From the NCBI GenBank assembly GCA_039105265.1, contig JAPFFF010000052.1, positions 620,001-684,000 of the forward strand: DNA of 64,000 bases, read 5' to 3'. Positions 29,659 through 40,142 of the stretch are shown here, piece by piece. Position numbers and translations under genes: made by a program. This DNA is from Tritrichomonas musculus. Its lineage: Eukaryota; Parabasalia; Tritrichomonadida; Tritrichomonadidae. Each line of letters starts with the position of its first letter. The stretch's first letter is position 1. The notes under the pieces were generated by a model. It saw only the letters and a program-made list of their open reading frames with translations, had not been told where the DNA came from and did not search any database.

Positions 29659-31458
29659 ATGACATATCAAAACGCACAATTTAAGAATTCAGGAAATGAT
29701 GAAGGTGACATATTAAACTTTTTCAATAATCATTTGAGGACATTAGTACAAAAGAATGGAGGAGATAATACTTTTTCAATTGTTGAGGAATTATGTCATG
29801 ACAAAGATGAACCTATTCCAATTGGTACAAAAACAAAAATAAGATTAACTCATTCTGGTCATACAATCTCCCAAATAGAAAAAGGTTTTATCAAATTAGA
29901 TTTAGAATTGAAACTAAAATTGAAAACACCAATGGCATCTAAAACGATTTTGGGGAATTGTAAACATCTTAATTATATCTTTATTGGTTTCAAAAATGCA
30001 GCAGAAATTATATCTGAATTACAATTTTGGGTTGACGGAAAATTAATTAGTGGTTATCATCAAAGTGAAATGATTAAAGAAACTTTTGCATATAATTCAA
30101 TTCGACCAAAAGATTCCAAAAATAACGCAGCTCATGCTCATTCATTATGGGAAAGCGTATGTTGCATGAGTCCAAATGTTGCAGGTGTTTATGTTCCTCT
30201 CATTGCATTCCAGGCTGATACCACAGTTCCTGTTCATATGGAATTGAATATACCATTCACTGATTTGTTAGCTTTACAAGCTTGGAGATTGTATCCAAAT
30301 AGAATTTTAGGTGAAGTTGAAATAGAAGTCAAATTTTCTCTTGATGCTCTTGTTTGGTGTCAACTTCAACCTAAAAATGTTGGTGAAATCAAAAGATTTT
30401 GGGGATGGGCTGAACAAGGACAAAAAGAATTTGATGCACCAATATTACCTCTTTTCAATCGCTTTTCTCAATATCGAGATCCGATCATTACCGTAGAAAA
30501 AGTTGTTCATGAAGATCAAAACGGTACAACCACTGATGCTTTCACTACCAGCACTCATAAAGCTTCTTACCATTGTATATCATCATTATTCGCTGCGAAA
30601 AATGCTAGTGAATCAGAATTCTGGCATATTCAAATGAATACCCTTGAGATCACGAATGATGACGTTCGCATTGTCAAATGTCGATCGAATTGCAGTGGAT
30701 TTGGAGTCAAACCTGATGTAATTGAATCATTAATGACAACATTACAAGAACCAATAATTATTCCATCACAAGAATTAACCAAATATCAATTTGATATGAG
30801 AGTAACAGGAGGAAGTATTGATGTGTCAAAATCAGTTCCGTTAAAGAATGCAACAAATATAACAATGATGTTTCCTGCAAAAACTACTCATTGCACAGTC
30901 TATCAAAATATTATGTTAGAGCAATGTTGGTTATCAGTCAATAAAAAGAAATATCCAGAAACTTATTTTGATAATACTTGGGATGGAAGATTTGTTAATT
31001 ATCAACTAATGGCAAATGAATTAGATGGAAATATTGAACCAACAGATGAATTTGTTGAATCAATATCAAAACCAATAAATAATGTTTATCCAACATTTAT
31101 GACTGTCGATGGAGATCCTGCAGAAAAAGAGAGATTTATGTTATGTCCATTTGATAACACAAGTTTTGGAATCAATTTTCAATTAGAACGAGGAAATTCA
31201 GGTTATGTTTTCGATGGCGTAGACTCTGGAAATCAAGCAGTATCAATCGAGTTTAAAGGAAATTTACTGTCAAGTCAGATTCATAATGCATATCTTTTCC
31301 CAGATATTGAATTGAATACGGATAAAGCCGTATCAGTCAAAATGCAAAAACAAGATCCAATTCCAGAAATGTGGATTTGTTCTGATACTTATTGGACGTG
31401 GTCAATTCAAGATGGAGTTCAATATTACCCACGTGGAAGGCCAACTGGTTATGACTAA
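29659..31458 (+). CDS. Major-capsid-like protein, copy 1
   Basis: A 599-residue protein, beta-rich by pattern. Blocks shared with the next gene: MTYQNAQF at the start, NDEGDILNFFN, FTDLLALQAWRLYPNRILGE, SLDALVWCQ, a long block near GFGVKPDVIESLMTTLQEPI, then YQLMANELDG, FQLERGNSGYVFDG and WICSDTYWTWSIQDGVQY. The size, the lack of enzyme motifs and the location (after ATPase and putative minor capsid gene) fit a double jelly-roll major capsid protein, as in other Polintons, but I cannot confirm the fold by eye. The start at 29659 follows an Inr-like TTCTTCATAAAAACAG. Confidence 0.65.
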   Translation: MTYQNAQFKNSGNDEGDILNFFNNHLRTLVQKNGGDNTFSIVEELCHDKDEPIPIGTKTKIRLTHSGHTISQIEKGFIKLDLELKLKLKTPMASKTILGNCKHLNYIFIGFKNAAEIISELQFWVDGKLISGYHQSEMIKETFAYNSIRPKDSKNNAAHAHSLWESVCCMSPNVAGVYVPLIAFQADTTVPVHMELNIPFTDLLALQAWRLYPNRILGEVEIEVKFSLDALVWCQLQPKNVGEIKRFWGWAEQGQKEFDAPILPLFNRFSQYRDPIITVEKVVHEDQNGTTTDAFTTSTHKASYHCISSLFAAKNASESEFWHIQMNTLEITNDDVRIVKCRSNCSGFGVKPDVIESLMTTLQEPIIIPSQELTKYQFDMRVTGGSIDVSKSVPLKNATNITMMFPAKTTHCTVYQNIMLEQCWLSVNKKKYPETYFDNTWDGRFVNYQLMANELDGNIEPTDEFVESISKPINNVYPTFMTVDGDPAEKERFMLCPFDNTSFGINFQLERGNSGYVFDGVDSGNQAVSIEFKGNLLSSQIHNAYLFPDIELNTDKAVSVKMQKQDPIPEMWICSDTYWTWSIQDGVQYYPRGRPTGYD

Positions 31459-31489
31459 GATAAGATCTAAATTTTTTTTGCAAGATCAA

Positions 31490-33307
31490 ATGACTTATCA
31501 AAACGCTCAATTTAGAAACTTTGGAAACGATGAAGGTGACATATTAAACTTTTTCAATGAACATTTAAGAAATTTGGTAGCAAAAAATGGAGGTGATAAT
31601 ACTTTTGCTATGTATTGTGAAGATTTCCATGATCATGATATTCCAATTGAAAAATTTTCCGAAAGAACTAGAATAAAACTAACTCACCCAAATCATACAA
31701 TATCTCAAATAGAAAAAAGTTTTATTGAAATGACAGTTGAATTTGATGTTTTCTTTCAAACACCTTTGACAAAAACTAATTTTTGGACACAACAGTCTGC
31801 AACAACGTGGACAAATCATGATCAAGCACATATAAATCAAATATTTGTTGGTTTTAAAGATGCTGTTGAAATTATTGATGAAGCTAGATTTTATGTTGAT
31901 GGGAAATTGGTTCAAAACTATCATCAAACAGAAATGATTCGTGAATCTTATGCATATAATTCAATTCGTTCAAAGGAATCAAAACAAAATTCACCTCATT
32001 CTCATACGTTATGGGAAAATGTTTGTAATTTATCTCCTAATGTTTGTGGTGTTTATATTCCATTATCTAGTTTGGCTTCAATAAATAACTTTCATGTTGT
32101 ATTAGAGTTAATCATTCCATTCACAGATCAGTTAGCTTTACAAGCTTGGAGATTGTATCCAAATCAAATATTAGGTGAAATAGAAGAAGAAGTAAGATTT
32201 TCTCTTGATGCTCTTGTTTGGTGTCAAGTTCCTCTATCTCAAGTTTGTAAAAAACTATCCCTTCGTCCAAATTATGCAACTTGGGAATTGAATTGTCCGA
32301 TGCTTCCACTGGATAATCGATTTTATCAAATTGGACAAGAAGGACGAATCGTCAACAAAATGCTAACAACAAAGTCACCAAAGAGTGCAAACTTCAAAAA
32401 TATAAACTCTGATTTCATTGAATTATCATCAATAAAATGGACGCTAGATCATTTAAAGAGTCAACCAAATAATGCAACTGAAGATCTCAATTATGTTTGT
32501 ATGAATGTCGGATTGAATACACTCAAATATAATCCAAAATCAATAAAAATCACAGTTGGACGATCAAATTTGTTTGGATTTGGAATAAAACCATCTGTTG
32601 TTGAAGGATTGATGTCAACTTTACAAGAACCATTAATAATTCCTTCGCAAGAATTAACAAGAGTAATTTTTGATACAACTGTCGGAGATGATGAAATAAA
32701 TTTAATTAAATCTATGCCTTTGAAAAATGCAACAAATTTAACATTTATGTTTCCAAGATATGCAAATGATATTACTGTATATAGAAATATTATGTATGCA
32801 AATGTTCGATTAATAATAGATAAGAAATTGTATCCTCAAGTTGAATTTGCTAATACTTGGAATGGAAGATTTGTTCAATATCAATTAATGGCAAATGAAT
32901 TAGATGGAATTGAAGCAACTCCAGAATATTTAGAATCTATTTGTCAACCTCTGAATGATTTCTCAGATAATCTCAAATTGCGTTATCGAAGTACATTTTA
33001 TGATGATACAAATTTTGGAATCAATTTTCAATTAGAACGTGGAAATTCGGGTTATGTTTTCGATGGTATAGATACTGATAATCATGAAGCTTTAATAAAA
33101 TTTCATGCAGATACAATATTTGATTCAAGTTCGAGTGACGCAAACACATTTCTTTATCCAAAAACATCATCTCAAGGAATTGTTGAAAATTCTTATCGAA
33201 ATTTATGTAAACCAGAAATGTGGATTTGTTCTGATACTTATTGGACTTGGTCAATTCAAGATGGAGTTCAATATCATGATGAAGGAGTACCAAGTGGCTA
33301 TAAATAA
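31490..33307 (+). CDS. Major-capsid-like protein, copy 2
   Basis: A 605-residue paralogue of the preceding protein, collinear end to end and roughly half identical by eye. The start was placed at the ATG that aligns with copy 1 (MTYQNAQFRNFGNDEGDIL). Shared anchor blocks include LALQAWRLYPNQILGE, FGIKPSVVEGLMSTLQEPL, ANTWNGRFVQYQLMANELDG and FQLERGNSGYVFDG. It follows copy 1 by 31 bp. Two full-length major-capsid-like genes in one element are unusual; they could form a mixed capsid or have specialised positions. Capsid identity is inferred from size, pairing and context. Confidence 0.65.
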   Translation: MTYQNAQFRNFGNDEGDILNFFNEHLRNLVAKNGGDNTFAMYCEDFHDHDIPIEKFSERTRIKLTHPNHTISQIEKSFIEMTVEFDVFFQTPLTKTNFWTQQSATTWTNHDQAHINQIFVGFKDAVEIIDEARFYVDGKLVQNYHQTEMIRESYAYNSIRSKESKQNSPHSHTLWENVCNLSPNVCGVYIPLSSLASINNFHVVLELIIPFTDQLALQAWRLYPNQILGEIEEEVRFSLDALVWCQVPLSQVCKKLSLRPNYATWELNCPMLPLDNRFYQIGQEGRIVNKMLTTKSPKSANFKNINSDFIELSSIKWTLDHLKSQPNNATEDLNYVCMNVGLNTLKYNPKSIKITVGRSNLFGFGIKPSVVEGLMSTLQEPLIIPSQELTRVIFDTTVGDDEINLIKSMPLKNATNLTFMFPRYANDITVYRNIMYANVRLIIDKKLYPQVEFANTWNGRFVQYQLMANELDGIEATPEYLESICQPLNDFSDNLKLRYRSTFYDDTNFGINFQLERGNSGYVFDGIDTDNHEALIKFHADTIFDSSSSDANTFLYPKTSSQGIVENSYRNLCKPEMWICSDTYWTWSIQDGVQYHDEGVPSGYK

Positions 33308-33331
33308 AGATTTTTATTTGAATAGAAAAAT

Positions 33332-33817
33332 ATGTCGACATTAATTTCATATAACATTGATCCAAATTTAAATATTCAACCATTAAAAATTCATAAAACT
33401 TATTACCCTGTTCAAGGTTGGAAACTATCAACAAAGGAACAAAAAGAACAAAATTTATCAGAATGTTTAACGGTTGATCACTTTTATTTGGAAAACGATA
33501 GATTTGCTTTTAAATATCCATCAGAGTTTCATACTCCAACTCAAGGTCAAGATCGATATATTATATTTCAATATTGTTATTGTGTTGTTAATAAGCATAC
33601 TGCATCAAATTATACTGTTCATGCAAGTTTTGTTCCTCGAAATAATTATTGTGATAGTTTAGTTTATGTTGCAAATTTACAAGTTCCTGATGATAATAGA
33701 AAATATTTAATTGATTCGAATGTCAAACAAGGTTTTATGGTTTGGTTTAAAGATACAGAAACAAGAAAAATAATAGTTCCTGATTATTTCATTTTGTTCT
33801 TGAAATTAGAATATTGA
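33332..33817 (+). CDS. Small beta-rich protein, candidate penton/single jelly-roll
   Basis: A 161-residue protein with many beta-branched and aromatic residues and little helix (YIIFQYCYCVVNKHTASNYT; GFMVWFKDTETRKIIVPDYF). It directly follows the two capsid-like genes (24 bp) and precedes the fibre-like genes. In Polintons a small single jelly-roll penton protein accompanies the major capsid protein, so penton or a capsid-cement role is the best guess. No diagnostic motif was seen. Confidence 0.5.
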   Translation: MSTLISYNIDPNLNIQPLKIHKTYYPVQGWKLSTKEQKEQNLSECLTVDHFYLENDRFAFKYPSEFHTPTQGQDRYIIFQYCYCVVNKHTASNYTVHASFVPRNNYCDSLVYVANLQVPDDNRKYLIDSNVKQGFMVWFKDTETRKIIVPDYFILFLKLEY

Positions 33818-33852
33818 ATCAATTTTATTTTTGGTGCGAAAATAAAAATTTA

Positions 33853-36036
33853 ATGACAGGTGTTTGGACCGATACAGATTTCAAATTAATGACTGCAAGT
33901 GGTGTGACTGATTCGAGTTTATTTGTGTTGAAAGAAAATGGTGAGGCGTCAAATTTAACAATAAAATACCCAAAAGATGAGGAAGAGAAAAAGAAAGGAG
34001 AAAGAACAGCAACAATCAAGTCCGATGAAATTGTTGAAGAGTTGCAGACTTTGGATGGACGAACACAAAAATTCTATCCATCAGGTTCTGCAAAATCAAA
34101 TTTAGAGATGTATGGAAACAGTGGGAAGTCTATATTAGCTGGAAAAATTGTTGATTATGTACTCGATAATCAAGATAACTCAAAAACTAAATTTGTTTTG
34201 AAAGATGGTGGTACAGTTCAAAATTTAAAAATTAAATTTAATCTTTTAGAGGGATCAACTGGATATAATAGTGAACTGACTTCTGATAAATTAGGGAGAG
34301 ATCTTACTTCAGTTGTGAATAAAACGGAAAATTTAAGTACAGCATTGAAAGGAGCAACTGGAAATTTTATGTTAAATTCTTCGGACAATAAAATTCAAAT
34401 ATCAACAAATGCCCTTGTGAAATTTTTCAATCTCTGGAAAAAAATAAATTTATCTTACCCATCAGATGATGATCCAGATAATATCCAAGATTTAGGAAAT
34501 CATGTAACTTTTTCAGAACCACTATATCTTTCCGAAGTTTTACGATTTCCAGTAATAATGCCGAATCCAAAAAAACCGATCGATGATGATGGAACCATTA
34601 AAGATTATCAATATATATTGGATCTTCAATTTCTCGCAAAAGCAATCTTTTGGAATATGAGAAGTGAAATTAATCAAAATCAATATGTAATGGCAAAAAT
34701 AGGAGCTCCAAAGACTTTTCGAGCTGCACCTCAATTATTAACAGAAGATCCGCAAACAATCACAATTGAGTCCTATGAGAAGATGCTGCAAAAAAATGAA
34801 GATGATTGGAAATTGTATATGGATTATATATTTTCTCAATTGAATCAAAGTTTTGAAGATCAACTTGAATACTTAATTGATAACAAAGAATTTGGTAAAT
34901 TTTGGAGAAATTCAATATTTGTCGAAAATAATTTAAATAATATTCCATTACAACCATTACGACCTCAAACATTAGCAGGGTATGGATTTATAACTTTTGA
35001 TATGAGTAATCTTGAAGCTGCTGATGGTGTTATGTTAACTTCTTTTATATCAGCCGAATACAATAATTCATCATTAATAATTACCATTTATGATTATGAG
35101 AGTTCACATTTTATTTTCCATATCTTTGATCGAAAACGTTCAAAAATAAATTATCAAATTAAATTCATTGATTATGTTATCGAATGTAAAATAACAAATA
35201 ATGAATTAACTGTTAAATCAAATCAAAATAATATAGAAAGTTCATCATTTGTAATTGAAAATCATAACCTAAAAATAACCTTAAATGGTATATTTGAACT
35301 AAAATTAGAAGAAACAGAAGCCGATAAAAAATATTGTGAAGAACACCAATATGAAACAGATTCTGGAGAGGAAAGAAATTTAGAAAATCGAATTGTTGGT
35401 TATTACCTTGCTCCTTTGAATGAGAATTTCAAAAATTATTTAACCACTCTTGGAGGTTCTGTAGATTTTGATACATTAACTAGAATAACAAATTTAGAAA
35501 ATACAATGAAAAATTATACAGAAAGGGTATCAACCTTAGAATCAAATGTTGATCAAATTGGAAATGTATTTTCTGCTGATACTACTGAGAGTCAAGAATA
35601 TCGAAATAAAGAAGGTTTTGTCATAAATAATAAAGCTCAAACATTGGCATTAAATGAGGAAAAACCAGTTGTATTAACATTTGAAGAAAAATTAAAGAAA
35701 TGGCAAGACGAAGAACTAGATCAATTAAAATGGTTAAATCAAGGAATCAAAGAGATTTGGTCATTTTGTGCTGGTATTTCAGAAGATTTATCTCGATTAG
35801 AAGAGAATCAATGTCAATGTGGAGGTAATAATAATAATGAGAATGAGAATGTTGATGAAATATTAACTGCTTTGGAACGTAAATGTCAAAATATTGAAAC
35901 TGATCTAACTTTTGAAAATTTGACAACCGAGAATCGAATTATGATCTTAGAAGATAAAACTAAAAATATTGAATGTGATAAATTTTATGATAGTAGAATT
36001 CAGTTATTAGAAGAAAAATGTTCCACAATTGAGTAA
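33853..36036 (+). CDS. Fibre-base/spike-like structural protein
   Basis: A 727-residue protein taken from the ATG at 33853 (starts MTGVWTDTDFKLMTASGVTD). The N-terminal third is Thr/Ser/Gly-rich and beta-like. A coiled coil lies near residues 545-570 (TNLENTMKNYTERVSTLESN). The C-terminus has a Cys/Gly/Asn linker (CQCGGNNNNENEN) and more heptads. This alternation of beta blocks and trimer-type coiled coils is typical of viral fibre or spike subunits. It sits between the capsid genes and the larger fibre gene, whose start lies 28 bp downstream. No enzyme motif was recognised. Confidence 0.55.
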   Translation: MTGVWTDTDFKLMTASGVTDSSLFVLKENGEASNLTIKYPKDEEEKKKGERTATIKSDEIVEELQTLDGRTQKFYPSGSAKSNLEMYGNSGKSILAGKIVDYVLDNQDNSKTKFVLKDGGTVQNLKIKFNLLEGSTGYNSELTSDKLGRDLTSVVNKTENLSTALKGATGNFMLNSSDNKIQISTNALVKFFNLWKKINLSYPSDDDPDNIQDLGNHVTFSEPLYLSEVLRFPVIMPNPKKPIDDDGTIKDYQYILDLQFLAKAIFWNMRSEINQNQYVMAKIGAPKTFRAAPQLLTEDPQTITIESYEKMLQKNEDDWKLYMDYIFSQLNQSFEDQLEYLIDNKEFGKFWRNSIFVENNLNNIPLQPLRPQTLAGYGFITFDMSNLEAADGVMLTSFISAEYNNSSLIITIYDYESSHFIFHIFDRKRSKINYQIKFIDYVIECKITNNELTVKSNQNNIESSSFVIENHNLKITLNGIFELKLEETEADKKYCEEHQYETDSGEERNLENRIVGYYLAPLNENFKNYLTTLGGSVDFDTLTRITNLENTMKNYTERVSTLESNVDQIGNVFSADTTESQEYRNKEGFVINNKAQTLALNEEKPVVLTFEEKLKKWQDEELDQLKWLNQGIKEIWSFCAGISEDLSRLEENQCQCGGNNNNENENVDEILTALERKCQNIETDLTFENLTTENRIMILEDKTKNIECDKFYDSRIQLLEEKCSTIE

Positions 36037-36064
36037 ATCTTATTTTTGTTGCAAATGTAAAAAA

Positions 36065-39000
36065 ATGCTGACTAAATTTAAAGGCGATATTCAATTTAAA
36101 GTAGATGGTAAAACATATTTAGGTTCTCAATTGTTAACATCAAAATCGAATGAGTTTGAAACTGTTGAAGGTTTTTCTGATTATCATGTTACTAGAGATG
36201 CATTAACGGTTGAAGATGAAAAATTAAATATACAAATGAATGATGATGATATAACAAAACTATTACAAATCGATGATAAGACAGAAGTATTTAAAATCAA
36301 TTTGAGAAAGAATGTTTTCTTAGATAGTGAAGGAAAATATATTTATCAATTATCAATTTATGTTTTGAATAAAAATTTCGTATGTCCATGTGTAACAGCT
36401 GCTGAAGATAAAAAAGTGACAATTACTGAAGAAACATCAACAACTCCATACATAAAAGTTGATAAGAATTTAAGTCTTGATTTGAAATCTTTGTACATTA
36501 ATGGTGAAATTAGTATTATTTATCAATTACCTTTAAATCATTTGAAATCAACATTACCTTCCATCAAATGTGATATCATAGATTCTAGAAATAGTTTGAA
36601 ATTACATGAATCTGATAACTTATATTTATACAAACCAAGTATAATCACTGAAGAACAAATTTTTGATAGAAATTCAGTAACCGATGAAAAATCAAATTTC
36701 AAAGATTGTTATAAAATGGTTTTCAAAATTCCAACTGATTATCAAATTCCAACTGGTTTAAAATTTGAATTCAAAGATTATTGTTTTGGAAATCAATGGA
36801 GTTTAACCTATGATGGTGAAAAATGGAGTGGTTTGAATGTTCAAGGTCATATCACAGGAAAAATTATTAATAAACGTAATTTACAAGTTCCAGGGAAAGG
36901 TGAAACAAAATATCAAGAAAGAGATGGAGCAGAAATAATGATGAGAAGATCAAAATGGAATACTTATGCAGTTCATAAAAGATGGGATTATACTTGGGGT
37001 GAATCTGAAAATCCAATTGAAAAACTTTTTCAAGATTCTGATGTTCAAACAAAAATATTATTAAAAGATGGTACTGAAATTGATGGAGGTGAAAAAGGTT
37101 TGACCTTTGTAAGAGAATATCTTCCAGTTGGATGGACAGAAGGAAATCTAAGATATGATTGTTGTGTAATTCGAGCTTATATTAATAAATATACCGAAGT
37201 AAAAGACAATTTACAATTTGATAATTGGGATCGAGTATATTTAGATTTGAAACTCTCATTTACCAAAGAATGGAATAGATTAAGTTTTTACCCATCGAAT
37301 TTGTATACTGGACATGGTGATTATGATAAAAATTATTTTAGTCTCAGAGGTGATTTGGATACAATTGAGAAATTAAATTGTCATGAATTTGGTCAATTTG
37401 GAGTTAACAATCAAGATATTGCAATTTATTTATTTAAAGATTTAGTAGATCCAATTGAAGAAATTAATTGGGATAAAAATACTAATCCATTTGAATATAT
37501 AATTAATCAACAATATTATGAAGTGAGTCCAAATCCAAATGCAGCAACTACTTTATATACTGATTACAACATAACTTCATCAAAAATTATTACAGCAGAC
37601 AATATTACAACAATGAGATCAGATTTGAATTTAGTTTCGAACACAGTTGATGTTGTTTCTGTTGATGTTGATAATTTAGATAAATCAGTTGAAGGTTTGA
37701 AATCAAGAATGGCATTAACTGAACAAATTACTGAAAAATTAGAAGCTGATATTGACAAAATTAGATTAAAACAAAAAATTCAAATGGTTGCAGGAATGTT
37801 AGCTTTTAGTGCAAATGGTCTAATATTTGGTGCAGAAAAAATTACTAGTTGTGTATCTGGTTTATGGAAACAATTTGTTCAATCTCGTCAAGAAATGGAA
37901 TTACCTGATTTATCAAGAAGTATTGGAGTATCATTAAATAGTGTTCGAAATTGGTGTGAATCAGGTCCAACAGAAATTCCAGTATTTGATGAAAAAGAAG
38001 AAGAAATGATTATGACTGTTGGGGGTGCAAAATTATTAACTTATTCATTTAGAGATTCAATGAAGAAACCATTATTGAAAATTGTAGATAAAATTGAAGA
38101 AATTGAAAGTGATTATATTTCCAGAAGTGAACTAACAAGAATGGATACAATTGATATTGTTACTTATTATCAAGATGAACAAGCTGCAGTTTTATTTCAA
38201 GCAGAAGATGAATTAAAAAATGGTATTTGTGTATTTAAATTATTCACATCTGAAGGTCAAAAACGATTATATATCAAAATTGAACAAGGTACAATAACTG
38301 ATTATAAAGGAGTTGATACAACAACAACAATAGATAGCATCACAATTGAAGGTCTTCCAAAATCGGAAGAATATCGTACAAAATATTTATCCAATATTAG
38401 TAAAATTGATAAAAATATAATTATAACAGGAGAAAATACTGACTATAAGATTGCTGGATGTATCATTGAAAACAATACATTTATGAGACTTTTAGTTGAG
38501 AAAACTCCAGCTGATATTGCTTATTTATCTGATATTGAAGCTTTAGATGAAAAAATAAATGCATTAGCAGTAAATAGTCATCAAAATGATGTTGCAATGT
38601 TTAGTCTTGAATATCCAACAACTGACGAAGTAAATACTGCTTTAGAAACTATTCAACAAGAATTAGCTAAGAAACCAAATATTGAAGAATTATATACGAA
38701 AGAAGAAGCAGATGCAAAATATCGAAGCAAAAATGATTTGATATATAAAGATGCAGTCGATGTGCCTTTTGAAAACGTACAAGATAGTTCAGGATCGTGG
38801 GAAGTCAAAATAAAATTGACTAGTGGAATTCACCTTGTTGGAACAATATCAAATAACGATGGCTTTGTAAAAGAGTTTGATTATTTGTTTGACTATGATG
38901 GTGTTATTACTGAAGATGGAGTTAATGTCGATGTTGAAATTGATGGAACAACCTATAACTTGACCTATTATAAAAGCGATAGATTTGGTCAATGCTTTTA

Positions 39001-40132
39001 CATCGATAATGGGGAAGACTCTTTTGATACCAAATTAATATTAGCGGAAAAAATATTGAAGCAAGATAAAATAGCATTAAAAAGTGAAATTCCTGAACCT
39101 GTTGATTTGGCCAATTATGCATTGAAAAGTGAGATTCCTGAACCTATGGATTTGTCAAATTATGCATTGAAAAGTGAAATTCCTGAACCTGTTGATTTGA
39201 CCAATTATGTCTCCAAAGAGGGTGATTCAACGATAAATGGGAAAATAACAATATTAGATACAAATAATACAGAATCAGATTTAAAAATCTCGTTAATAGC
39301 AGGCATAGGTACAAATGAAAATGAAGCTGCTACTTTCGGTTTTATGACTGGTTTAGGTGTTTTAGGTGTTACAGGTTGTGCAAATATTATTGGTTGGGAC
39401 GCAAATCATACCATTTTTCATAATAACGTTTTTATAACATATGGTGATTTAGAAATAGATGGTGTAGATGCAGATTGTTTAAAGGTATATCAAGGAAATC
39501 CAAATTTATATGAATCAAATATAGTTCTTGGTTTGGATTCAACAAAATGTTCTAAAATAATATATTATAATCAATACAATACTGCCCGCTGGAAAGTAAT
39601 TTTGAATGATTCAATAGCATTTTCTTATGAAGTTTCTCCATCAGGAAGACTATTCGAGATTTTTGGAAATTTAGATGTCAAAGGAACTGTCAACAGTAGG
39701 GGTTCAAATACAATCACACATTATGCTCCAATTGAAGATATTATTGATGATTTTGAAATAGGAAAACCAGTATTTATTACAGGAAAAGTTTATAAGAATG
39801 TTGATAATCAATGGATTGAATCAACCGAAAAAGATTCAATAGATTGTATTTGTTCAGTGAAAACTACAGGTACTTGGAAAGAATTTATTGGAATTTGTGT
39901 TCGAATTGACGAAGAAAATAATTCAATTACTTTTGCAAGTCATGGTGATTATTTGGTCAAAGTTGATGATTCATCAAGGTTTGAAATTGGTGATGAAATT
40001 TATATTGATGAAGATAATCAAATCAAAGTTCTTGATGAAAATACTCCAATAACATCAAAAATAAGACGTTTAACAATTGGAATCATAACTGCAAAAATAA
40101 ATGATAATATTGTTTGTGTATTCAAAGAGTAA
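36065..40132 (+). CDS. Large fibre-like protein
   Basis: A 1,355-residue protein from the ATG at 36065. A long beta-rich N-terminal half is followed by a coiled coil near residues 520-575 (LDKSVEGLKSRMALTEQITE) and a short hydrophobic stretch (VAGMLAFSANGLIFGAEK). Near residues 1005-1045 a 14-residue motif, NYALKSEIPEPVDL, occurs three times, the style of phage and algal-virus tail-fibre repeats. The C-terminal 150 residues form a small beta domain. The likely role is host attachment, as a trimeric fibre; this is inferred from the architecture. It is the last plus-strand gene of the structural block. Confidence 0.65.
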   Translation: MLTKFKGDIQFKVDGKTYLGSQLLTSKSNEFETVEGFSDYHVTRDALTVEDEKLNIQMNDDDITKLLQIDDKTEVFKINLRKNVFLDSEGKYIYQLSIYVLNKNFVCPCVTAAEDKKVTITEETSTTPYIKVDKNLSLDLKSLYINGEISIIYQLPLNHLKSTLPSIKCDIIDSRNSLKLHESDNLYLYKPSIITEEQIFDRNSVTDEKSNFKDCYKMVFKIPTDYQIPTGLKFEFKDYCFGNQWSLTYDGEKWSGLNVQGHITGKIINKRNLQVPGKGETKYQERDGAEIMMRRSKWNTYAVHKRWDYTWGESENPIEKLFQDSDVQTKILLKDGTEIDGGEKGLTFVREYLPVGWTEGNLRYDCCVIRAYINKYTEVKDNLQFDNWDRVYLDLKLSFTKEWNRLSFYPSNLYTGHGDYDKNYFSLRGDLDTIEKLNCHEFGQFGVNNQDIAIYLFKDLVDPIEEINWDKNTNPFEYIINQQYYEVSPNPNAATTLYTDYNITSSKIITADNITTMRSDLNLVSNTVDVVSVDVDNLDKSVEGLKSRMALTEQITEKLEADIDKIRLKQKIQMVAGMLAFSANGLIFGAEKITSCVSGLWKQFVQSRQEMELPDLSRSIGVSLNSVRNWCESGPTEIPVFDEKEEEMIMTVGGAKLLTYSFRDSMKKPLLKIVDKIEEIESDYISRSELTRMDTIDIVTYYQDEQAAVLFQAEDELKNGICVFKLFTSEGQKRLYIKIEQGTITDYKGVDTTTTIDSITIEGLPKSEEYRTKYLSNISKIDKNIIITGENTDYKIAGCIIENNTFMRLLVEKTPADIAYLSDIEALDEKINALAVNSHQNDVAMFSLEYPTTDEVNTALETIQQELAKKPNIEELYTKEEADAKYRSKNDLIYKDAVDVPFENVQDSSGSWEVKIKLTSGIHLVGTISNNDGFVKEFDYLFDYDGVITEDGVNVDVEIDGTTYNLTYYKSDRFGQCFYIDNGEDSFDTKLILAEKILKQDKIALKSEIPEPVDLANYALKSEIPEPMDLSNYALKSEIPEPVDLTNYVSKEGDSTINGKITILDTNNTESDLKISLIAGIGTNENEAATFGFMTGLGVLGVTGCANIIGWDANHTIFHNNVFITYGDLEIDGVDADCLKVYQGNPNLYESNIVLGLDSTKCSKIIYYNQYNTARWKVILNDSIAFSYEVSPSGRLFEIFGNLDVKGTVNSRGSNTITHYAPIEDIIDDFEIGKPVFITGKVYKNVDNQWIESTEKDSIDCICSVKTTGTWKEFIGICVRIDEENNSITFASHGDYLVKVDDSSRFEIGDEIYIDEDNQIKVLDENTPITSKIRRLTIGIITAKINDNIVCVFKE

Positions 40133-40142
40133 AAGTTCTCTC

